From Elusimicrobia bacterium RBG_16_66_12 (lineage in GTDB: Bacteria; Elusimicrobiota; Elusimicrobia; UBA1565; UBA9628): a DNA stretch of 12,999 bases. The stretch's first letter is position 1. Every line of letters starts with the position of its first letter. The DNA lies in NCBI GenBank assembly GCA_001800005.1, contig MGUL01000157.1:6123-19121 (forward strand). Reading direction: 5' to 3'. The position numbers were made by a program, and so were the translations under genes. The notes under the pieces were generated by a model that saw only the letters and a list, made by a program, of their open reading frames with translations, had not been told where the DNA came from and ran no database searches. Positions 1-6,800 of this stretch are shown one piece after another.

Positions 1-419
1 AGGACGGAGACATCGTCCAGCGCGTCGTCCAGCTCATCCAGCCGCCGCGATTCCTGTTCGAGTTCACCCACATCCACGGCATCGACTGGGGCATGGTCGC
101 CGACAAGCCCAGTTTCGGACAGGCCTGGCCGAAACTCTCCGCCATACTCGAAGGCGCCGACTTCATGGCCGCCCACCACGCGCCTTTCGACAACGGGGTG
201 CTGACCGCCTGCTGCGAGGCGGCGGGACTCCCGAAGCCGCCCCACCGCTTCGTCGACACGGTGCGCCTGGCGCGCGACACCTGGAAGATCTACCCCACGA
301 AACTGCCGGACGTCTGCCGGCGCCTCGGCATCGCGCTCAACCACCACGAAGCCCTCTCCGACGCGGAGGCCTGCGCGAAGATCGTCATCGCCGCCCAGAA
401 GAAGGGCGTCAGGCTCTAA
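1..419 (+). CDS. DEDDh-family 3'-5' exonuclease (DnaQ/epsilon-like), 5'-truncated
   Basis: The reading frame is open from base 3 to a TAA at 417-419, so the gene starts upstream of the window and an internal ATG at 93 is not the start. Seen in sequence: an FTHIHGID stretch (about 63-86), which in DnaQ-like exonucleases follows the first catalytic motif; an Exo II-like motif HHAPFD (174-191); and an Exo III epsilon motif with His at 345-347 and Asp at 360-362 (HEALSDA, H-x4-D), the mark of the DEDDh class. The Exo I DxE motif must lie outside the window. The family removes nucleotides from DNA 3' ends, either as a proofreading subunit or as a stand-alone repair exonuclease; the single-domain C-terminus here fits a stand-alone or fused epsilon-like protein. 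It sits 16 bp upstream of proC on the same strand, so co-transcription is likely. Exact role is undetermined. Confidence 0.85.
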   Translation, partial: DGDIVQRVVQLIQPPRFLFEFTHIHGIDWGMVADKPSFGQAWPKLSAILEGADFMAAHHAPFDNGVLTACCEAAGLPKPPHRFVDTVRLARDTWKIYPTKLPDVCRRLGIALNHHEALSDAEACAKIVIAAQKKGVRL

Positions 420-422
420 ATC

Positions 423-429
423 GGAGGAG
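423..429 (+). promoter_or_regulatory. Ribosome binding site of proC
   Basis: GGAGGAG lies 6 nt before the ATG at 436, a near-ideal Shine-Dalgarno. It fixes the proC start and shows that this genome does use SD-led initiation, which makes its absence before the RNase D-like gene noticeable. Confidence 0.85.
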
Positions 430-435
430 TCGATC

Positions 436-1257
436 ATGAAGAACCAGCGAATCGCCGTCATCGGGGCCGGGCACATGGCGGGAGCCATGATCGGAGGGAT
501 GGTGCGCTCCAAGCTCCTCGCTCCCAAGAACATCATCGCGGCCCGGCGCAGTCCCGACGCCTTGGCCGAGCTCCAGAGGAAATGGGGGGTCAAGACCTCG
601 ACCGACAACAAGAAGGCCGCCTGCGAGGCCGACATCGTCATCCTCGCCGTCAAGCCGCAGATGGCGAAGAAGGTCCTCGAGGAGCTCTCCGGTTCGATCC
701 GGGCGGATCAGCTCGTCATCTCCGTGATGGCCGGCGTCACGACCGCCGCGATCAACGCCGGCCTGCGCGTGCCTTGCCCGGTCGTGCGCGCGATGCCCAA
801 CACCCCCTGCCTGGTCGACGCGGGAGCCACCGCCATCTGCGCGGGCGAACACGCCGAAGACAAGGACCTGGCCAAGGCCGAGGCCGTCTTCGGCGCGGTC
901 GGCCTCGTCGTCACCCTTCCCGAGTCCGCCCTCGACGCGGTCACGGGACTCTCCGGCTCGGGACCCGTCTACATCTACATGGCCATCGAGGCCATGATCG
1001 ACGGCGGCGTCAAGATGGGCATCCCGCGCGCCATCGCGGCCAAGCTCGCCGCGCAGACCGTCTACGGCGCGGCCAAGCTCGTCATCGAGACCGGCAAGCA
1101 TCCCGCGGTCCTCAAGGACGAGGTCACCACGCCCGGCGGCACGGCCATCACCGCCATCCACGTCCTCGAAAGCAAGGGCCTGCGTTCTGTCCTCATCGAC
1201 GGCGTCGAGGCCGCCACCAAGCGCTCGACCGAGCTCTCTAAGCTCTTCGCGCAATGA
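436..1257 (+). CDS. proC: Pyrroline-5-carboxylate reductase (ProC)
   Basis: Catalyses the last step of proline biosynthesis: NAD(P)H-dependent reduction of 1-pyrroline-5-carboxylate to L-proline, in the cytoplasm. The 273 residues match the usual family length. Visible motifs are the N-terminal Rossmann glycine loop IGAGHMAGAM (about 9-18), AVKPQ (71-75), ISVMAGV (95-101), RAMPNTP (118-124), LSGSGPVY (172-179), and the C-terminal family signature around LKDEVTTPGGTAI (226-238), which forms the substrate and dimer region. The signature has TPGGTA where many homologues have SPGGTT, a mild substitution. The start at 436 is supported by GGAGGAG 6 nt upstream and by the Rossmann motif beginning within ten residues. 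The gene follows the exonuclease by 16 bp, likely as one transcript, and is followed by a promoter and an intrinsic terminator. Identification is firm. Confidence 0.97.
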   Translation: MKNQRIAVIGAGHMAGAMIGGMVRSKLLAPKNIIAARRSPDALAELQRKWGVKTSTDNKKAACEADIVILAVKPQMAKKVLEELSGSIRADQLVISVMAGVTTAAINAGLRVPCPVVRAMPNTPCLVDAGATAICAGEHAEDKDLAKAEAVFGAVGLVVTLPESALDAVTGLSGSGPVYIYMAIEAMIDGGVKMGIPRAIAAKLAAQTVYGAAKLVIETGKHPAVLKDEVTTPGGTAITAIHVLESKGLRSVLIDGVEAATKRSTELSKLFAQ

Positions 1258-1262
1258 CGCCC

Positions 1263-1291
1263 TTGACGGCCGGGCCCGGACCTGTTATAAA
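1263..1291 (+). promoter_or_regulatory. Sigma70-type promoter upstream of the RNase D-like gene
   Basis: TTGACG (1263-1268) and TATAAA (1286-1291) are separated by exactly 17 bp, close to the housekeeping consensus and unusually AT-rich for this GC-rich window. It starts 6 bp after the proC stop. Transcription would be expected to begin near 1297-1299, so the first roughly 50 nt of RNA would contain the terminator hairpin at 1317-1349. Assigned from consensus and spacing only. Confidence 0.6.
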
Positions 1292-1316
1292 CTGAGCGGA
1301 GCGGGACAGCATCACC

Positions 1317-1349
1317 CGGAACGCCGAACGGGGGCGTTCCGTTTTTTTT
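1317..1349 (+). terminator. Intrinsic terminator between proC and the RNase D-like gene
   Basis: A perfect 9-bp inverted repeat (CGGAACGCC at 1317-1325, GGCGTTCCG at 1333-1341) with a 7-nt loop is followed directly by eight T residues (1342-1349). This is a textbook Rho-independent terminator on the + strand. It can end the exonuclease-proC transcript, but it also lies downstream of the promoter at 1263-1291 and ends 6 nt before the next ATG, so it may also act as an attenuator. Confidence 0.88.
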
Positions 1350-1355
1350 GCACCC

Positions 1356-2513
1356 ATGCCACACGACACGAGAGTCGCCACCTTGATCACCGCCCGCGAG
1401 CACCTCGAAGAGGTGTGCGCGGAGCTGGCCCGGTGCCCCCGGCTGGCTTTCGACACGGAATCCAACGGCTTCTACGCCTACAAGGAGCGCGTCTGCCTCG
1501 TGCAGATCTCCTCGCCGACCGAAGACTACATCGTCGACCCGATCGCCATCAAGGAGCTGGGGCCCCTCGGGCCCCTCTTCGCCGACCCGGGCATCGAGAA
1601 GCTCTTCCACGCCGGCGAGTACGACGTGCTCTGCCTGAAGCGCGACTACGGCTTCGCCTTCTCGAACCTCTACGACACGATGATCGCCGCGCGCGTGCTG
1701 GGCATCAAGGAGCTGGGGCTGGCCGCGGCCATCGAGCGGCACTTCGGGCTGGTCATCTCCAAAAAGCTTCAGCGCGCGGACTGGGGCAAGCGCCCGCTGA
1801 CGCACGAGATGATCAAGTACGCGCAGGGCGACACCCATTTCCTGATGCGCCTGGCCGACGAGCAGAAGAAGTCGCTCGTCGAGCAGGGGCGGTGGGATGA
1901 CGCGTTGGAGTCCTTCCGCGAGCTCGAGAAGCTGGAGCCCAACGTCAGGACCTTCGACCCCGAGGGCTACTGGAAGCTGGTCGGTCGCCAGGAGATCGGC
2001 GGGCAGGCGATGGCCGCCCTCAAGGAGATCTGGCTCTACCGCGAGCAGCAGGCGGAGTCTCGCGACCGCGCCCCTTTCCGCGTGATGCCCGAGGACCTGA
2101 TGGCCCGCGTGGCGCAGGCGCTGCCCGAGACCCGAGAGGCCCTGGCGGCGGTCAAGGGGATGAGCCCCTACATCCTGGAGCGCTTCGGCTCGGGGCTGCT
2201 CGCCTGCGTCGAGCGCGGCCGCGCCGCCCCGCCCGTCGTCCGCCCGCCCCGGCCCGAGAAGCGCCGCATGGCCGACGACGAGTTCCGCGTCTTTGAAGCC
2301 CTGCGCGTCTGGCGCAAGGAGCGCGCCGAACGCGACAAGGTCGAGCCCGTCGTGATCCTCTCCGGCGACAGCCTCCGCCAGATCGCCGCCTTCGCCTGCC
2401 GCCACGACGGCAACCCGCTGGGCCCGCTCTCCGATCTGAAGAAGACCCGCTACGGCGAGGATATCCGCCTCGTCGTCCAGAAGGCCCGCGGCGAGGCTCC
2501 CAAACCCGGCTAG
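1356..2513 (+). CDS. Ribonuclease D-like DEDDy 3'-5' exonuclease with HRDC domains
   Basis: A 385-residue cytoplasmic protein. The exonuclease domain (about 10-185) shows all DEDDy motifs: LAFDTES (D33, E35), HAGEYD (H85-D90), YDT (D107) and YAQGD with Y155 and D159. The segment DWGKRPLT (142-149) is typical of RNase D. Two HRDC-like helical regions follow (about 215-290 and 305-380), the RNase D layout; the linker is proline-rich. RNase D trims RNA 3' ends, notably tRNA precursors, after metal-dependent hydrolysis. The ATG at 1356 has no Shine-Dalgarno, because a terminator T-tract ends at 1349. A TTG at 1383 with a weak GAGAG before it would give a start MITAREHL, which also fits the family, so the true start is uncertain. 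The TAG stop is shared with the convergent gene through a CTAG palindrome. The symbol rnd would be plausible, but orthology is not proved. Confidence 0.9.
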   Translation: MPHDTRVATLITAREHLEEVCAELARCPRLAFDTESNGFYAYKERVCLVQISSPTEDYIVDPIAIKELGPLGPLFADPGIEKLFHAGEYDVLCLKRDYGFAFSNLYDTMIAARVLGIKELGLAAAIERHFGLVISKKLQRADWGKRPLTHEMIKYAQGDTHFLMRLADEQKKSLVEQGRWDDALESFRELEKLEPNVRTFDPEGYWKLVGRQEIGGQAMAALKEIWLYREQQAESRDRAPFRVMPEDLMARVAQALPETREALAAVKGMSPYILERFGSGLLACVERGRAAPPVVRPPRPEKRRMADDEFRVFEALRVWRKERAERDKVEPVVILSGDSLRQIAAFACRHDGNPLGPLSDLKKTRYGEDIRLVVQKARGEAPKPG

Positions 2514-3445
2514 AACTTGATCAGCAGGGAGAAGCGGAAGGAATCCCCGAGCGTCCCGAAGGGGACCCAGGCGAAGTCGAAAGCGGCGCGATGGAAGGAG
2601 AGCCCCGCACCCGCGGTGACGCCGTTCAACCCGTCATTCGCCCGGCGCGCGGAATTGTAGCCGAAGCGCAGGGCGCCCGCCGCCGCCTCGCCGAAGGAGC
2701 GCCGCGCCTCGGCGCCGAAGGCCGCATAAAGGTTCGTGTCGCGATACTTGCCTGCCTCCGCGGAAAGACCGCACCCCTTCAGGGGAGTGAAGGCCGCTCC
2801 GAGATGCAGCGAGGTCGGAAGCGGATCCTGCACCGATGAGACGTAGCCGATCGATCTGCCCATGTTGCGCGCCGCCGCACCCGCCGTGACGGGCCTGTCG
2901 GAGTCGGGGTTGAAGCGATAGAGAACGCCCAGATCGGCGGCGTACGAGTTGCCGCTGTAGGAGTCGATGGACTGCGAGATGTACTTGCCGTTGACGCCGA
3001 GGCTGAGCCGGTCGCCGAAAGCGCGCGAGTATGAGGCGACATAGGCCGCGTCGGCCGCGTTGAAAGTCCCCACGGAATTCGTCGAGTCCCCCGTGCGGCG
3101 CTCGATGTCCCCCACCCCGAGGTAGAAGATGCCCAGTCCCACGGCCTGCTTGCGATCGGCGAAGGGCCGCGCGAAGGCGAGGGCCTGGTAGGTGATCCCT
3201 TGGAAGAGGGAGGTGTGGGCGCCGCCGGCCTGGGAGCGGTCGAGCCTCGCCAGCGCGGCGGGGTTATGGTAGATGGAGAACGCGTCGCCCTCCGCGGCGA
3301 CGACGGCGTCGCCCAGCGCCCCCGCGCGGGCCCCGGCCCCCAGCTTCAGGAATTGCGCGCCCGCGGCGCCGGCGTTGGAGGCGGCCGACGCGCCGCCCGC
3401 GAGGGCCAGCACGAGAGCCGCCGCCGTCGCCAGGACATTCCTCAC
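2510..3445 (-). CDS. PorV/PorQ-family (UPF0164) outer membrane protein
   Basis: A 311-residue predicted outer-membrane beta-barrel. The start is taken as GTG at 3445: it begins an obvious signal peptide (hydrophobic ALVLALAGG, likely cleaved after GASA near residue 21), has AAGGGGAG 6 nt upstream (3459-3452), and overlaps the preceding stop as GTGA. The longer frame up to 3562 would put an arginine-rich run before the signal and is a shadow of the giant gene. After cleavage, the family hallmarks appear: NAGAAGAQFLKLGAGARA (about 24-41), GDAVVAAEGDAFSIYHNPA (about 45-63), then alternating amphipathic strands and a C-terminal FSLLIKF ending in Phe, as barrels do. In Bacteroidota, PorV is the T9SS shuttle that binds sorting domains and carries cargo to the attachment complex. 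Here the neighbour carries such a domain, so a cargo-handling role is inferred. PorV itself versus a generic UPF0164 paralogue cannot be settled here. Confidence 0.85.
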   Translation of the reverse strand: MRNVLATAAALVLALAGGASAASNAGAAGAQFLKLGAGARAGALGDAVVAAEGDAFSIYHNPAALARLDRSQAGGAHTSLFQGITYQALAFARPFADRKQAVGLGIFYLGVGDIERRTGDSTNSVGTFNAADAAYVASYSRAFGDRLSLGVNGKYISQSIDSYSGNSYAADLGVLYRFNPDSDRPVTAGAAARNMGRSIGYVSSVQDPLPTSLHLGAAFTPLKGCGLSAEAGKYRDTNLYAAFGAEARRSFGEAAAGALRFGYNSARRANDGLNGVTAGAGLSFHRAAFDFAWVPFGTLGDSFRFSLLIKF

Positions 3446-3805
3446 AGGCCGCTCCCCTTGATGATCGCGATCTTGAAGTACTTCCTCTTGCCGCCCCAGA
3501 TCGCCTCGCCGACATAGACGCCCGAGGCGACGACGCGGCCGTCGCCGTTGGCGCAGTTCCACGGCGTGTAGTGGGTCATGCCGCCGGGGACGGAACCCTG
3601 CTCGATCGTGCGAACCTTCTCGCCCGCCACGTTGTAGATGTTGAACTTAAGGTTCTCGGAACCGCCCGCAGGCAAGGAAGTGCGGATCATGGTCCCGGAG
3701 AACGGCGCGTGCGTCCCTCCGGAGCCGAAGAGCGTGCTGTTGCGCTGGATGTTGGAGTGGACGATGCAGTCGGCCGGATTCGGGAAGTTGGCGACGACGA
3801 TGTCG
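3442..3805 (-). other. C-terminal FlgD-Ig / T9SS type A-like sorting domain
   Basis: Last about 120 residues of the giant protein. It starts with VVANFPNPAD, then TMIRTSLPAG, LKFNIYNVAGEKVRTIEQG, HYTPWNCANGDGRVVASGVYVGE and GGKRKYFKIAIIKGSGL. The sequence of FPNP, IYNxxGExVR, W-(D/N)-x-x-(N/D)-x-x-G-x-x-V-x-S-G-V-Y and K-x-x-I-I-K is the hallmark of FlgD-Ig-like and T9SS type A sorting tails, which direct proteins across the outer membrane through the PorV-dependent pathway. The gene directly downstream is PorV-like, which supports this reading. There is a Cys in the WNC position where Asp is usual. Confidence 0.8.
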
Positions 3806-6800
3806 GTCCCGGAGAAGGTGACGGTGGAACTCGCCACCGGCGTCGAGTCGAGCACCACGAAGGTCGAGAAGTGGTCCACGCCGACTGTGATGGTCCTATT
3901 GACCGTGTCGAGGCGTCGATCCGTGTTCTCCAACACGTACCGGCCGAGCGTCGCGTTGTAGAACCACACGTTGATGGAATCCGGGGTCGTCGCGGTGGAG
4001 AGCAGCGTATTATAGGAGAGTGTGAGGTCCGCCCTCTGCTTGAGCTGATGCCGGATGCCGGCGGGAAGGAAGATGGAATAGAAGGAAGAGAGCGGATTCG
4101 CCCCGCCGACCGTGCTGGTGGAAGCCAGACCCCGGTAGGCCTGCATGGCCGCCGCCATCTCGGGGGGGAACGCGCCGGGCTTGCTCAAGACCTCGAGACC
4201 CGCCGGCGCGTATCCCAGGGCGGCCACGGACAAGGAACGAGCCAGGCGCTGGTCGCGGCCCTTGCTGATGCCGAGGTTGACGGTCTTCGACGCCACGACC
4301 ACGGCGGTCGCGTCGTCATCGCCTTCCGCGAAGGTCCCCGCCTCCACGTCGATCTTGGCGCGCTCGCCAAGGCCGTTCTCCTCGTCTTCGGCCGTGGGCT
4401 CGAGCTCGACGGAGCCGCCGTCGACGTTGTTGAGCTTCTTCACGGCGTTGGCGTCCAGGCCGACGTAGAAGTCGAAGACCTTGTCCAGGAAGAAGTTGTC
4501 TCCGGTCTCGGGATTGACGTTGTTGCCGAAAGCGCGCACGCGCAGGCTGAAGCCGACCTCGAGGGTCTTGGCCCGGTAGATGGCCGTGATCCTGCGCCGA
4601 TTGCCGGACAAAGACTTGTCGGCGCCCAGCAGGTCCCCGGTGCCGTCGGGCGACGCCAGGAGCGCGCCCGTGCTCGTGACGCTGGAGACCGTCAAGACCT
4701 GGTCCAGATCGCTGTCTGAGTCCAGTTGGCTGCGCAAAGGCCTCGTGCAGTCGATGCGGATCTGGAACTGGTTGTTGCCCAAAGCCTTCTTGGAGGTCGG
4801 CACGCAGTCGAAAGCGGCGGGCAAGTACGTCAGGTTGACGTTCTTGGTCACGGAACTCTCGTCGGCCCTGAAGGCGATGCCGTCGCCCTCAGGAGGGAAA
4901 TTGACGTCGTCGCCCTTCTCCCGCGGCAGGATCACGATGTCGTAGCTCAGCCCGGGCTTGAAGCCGGAGAGGGTGTAGGAATTGACGGTCTTCGCGTTGG
5001 GGTCGAACTCCACGGTCCCCAGCACGAATTCCTTCTGGGCGAAGTTCGCCGCGACGATGCCGCCCACCTCGGAGTCATTCGGCGCGGAACCGTCGCTCTT
5101 GAGGATGCGTCCCGTGACCATGGAGGCGCGGCTTAAGGTCAGAACGTTGCCCGGCAGGCCATTGACCGGGACATCCGCGCCCGTGTAGATTCTGGAGCCG
5201 GACGCCGTCACCGTGACCGTGGCCTTGAACACGTCGTAGCCGAGGCTGCTGGCCTTCAGCAGATAGACCCCGGCCCGCAGGCCCGCCGCCTCGAAACGGT
5301 CCTGCTCGTCGGTGGCGACCTCGATGTCGCCTAGGGGATTGACCATCGGCACGGTCCCCTTGAGCTGCAGGTTGATGGCGGCAGCCGGGAAGCCTTTTTT
5401 GTCGCCGAAGGGATAGCTGAGCGCTCCGCCCTGGGCCGCGTCCGCGACGACGACCTGGCCCGTGACCGAGACCGGCAAGGGCTCCAGCAGGAAATCCGCC
5501 GTGGCGCCGGCGATGAGATCGACGTTCCGCCGCGCGACTTCGCCGTAGACGGCGCCGTTGGACGCCGTGTTGCCGCCGCGCGGGGCGGCGGTGATGTCGA
5601 ACTGCTTGGAGATGTAGGTCGAAGCCCAGAGCGTATAGCGGCCCTGCGCGTCGGTGTAGGTCTTGACCTGCACGTCGGAGCCGTTGAAGGAGGGTTTCGC
5701 CGTGATCTGGATGTTCCCCAGAAGGACCCCGTACGTGGTCGATTCCCGCAGGGTGCCGCCGATGGCCTGCCCCTGGTTGAGATCGATGACGCCCACGTCC
5801 TTGATTTCGCCCGGCTGGACCCGGAGCCCCCCGAGGGAGACGGGGGCGTAGTTCCGGCTGCCCTGCAGGAGGGACGACGGATCCCACGAGGTCTGGCCCA
5901 GCTTGAGATCGTAAGAGAGATCCGGCGGCAACGGTCCCACCCGGAACACGACGTCGCCGAGGCTGTCGAACTCCAAGGGGCGGCCGGACAAGGACGAGAC
6001 GGCCACCACGAACCCGCCGTCCACCCAGGGATTGGCCGTGGCCGTGACCCGGAAATTCGAAGGCAGCAGACCGATGTTGCCGCTCGAGATCAATTCGCCG
6101 GCGCCGGCATCCCGAAGCTTGCCGACCATGTACGCCGCGCGCTGCATCACGAGGTCCTGATCGCTCAGGTCCGACTGCAGGCCGTTCGGCGAGAGCGAGG
6201 GATCCGGGAACTTCAGCGGCTTGCCCACGTACTTGACCGGGTAGATGAGTCCCCTGACCGTCAAGGTGTAGAAATCATTCGCCGGCAGGTTCGAGAAGGC
6301 GTAATCGACGGAATTGGCTTTGACGCCGAGGTCGAGGTTGCCTAAGTAGACGGTCGTCGAACGCACGACCTCCTGGCGCTTATTGAGCACCGTCAGGCTG
6401 AAGATGCGGGCGTCGGAGATGCCGCCGTCCAAAGAGATCGAGCCGCTGACGCTGAAACCATCGCTCATCGTCAGGCTCACCGCGGAAACGTCGCCGTCCA
6501 TCACGCGCACGGTCCGCCCCACGGAAGGGACCGCGATCTCGCAGGTCGAGCACGCGCGGAGATCGGCGGTGCGCACGAAGTAGACCCCGGGGGGCACGTT
6601 CCGGATCGTGAAGGTCCCGGCCTGCGTCAGGTAGCCGACATGGCTGTTCAGGGGATCGAAGGCCGCCTGCAGGGCCTGGCCGTACCCGGAGAGCTCCTGG
6701 CGCAAGGCGACGACGCGCGCGAGCGAAGCGGTGGACCGGGCGACGCCGGCGGGATCGATCACGACGGGAGCCCCGTTCTTGTCGAGCAGCGGCTCCTCCG

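Noticed and set aside
409..1254. Long - strand open frame (281 codons) antisense to proC
   Set aside because: Composition is dominated by Arg, Gly, Asp and Leu with no recognisable domain; it mirrors a firmly identified proC frame. Such shadows are expected in GC-rich DNA.
1062..2405. Long - strand open frame (447 codons) across proC and the RNase D-like gene
   Set aside because: It spans two real genes and the terminator between them, has low-complexity composition and no family motifs.
2553..2566. Hairpin GTCCC-GAAG-GGGAC as terminator for the convergent genes
   Set aside because: Only a 5-bp stem, lies within the PorV-like coding sequence, and has no T or A tract on either side.
2510..3562. 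Longer version of the PorV-like gene starting at 3562
   Set aside because: The extra 39 residues are an arginine-rich shadow of the giant gene's C-terminus and would bury the signal peptide; the GTG at 3445 has a Shine-Dalgarno and GTGA coupling.
3571..4719. + strand open frame (382 codons) antisense to the giant gene
   Set aside because: Arg/Gly/Val/Asp-rich shadow frame with no motifs; the opposite strand carries well-recognised domains. The same applies to + strand frames at 6640-7896, 7999-8817, 9061-9867 and 10396-11313.
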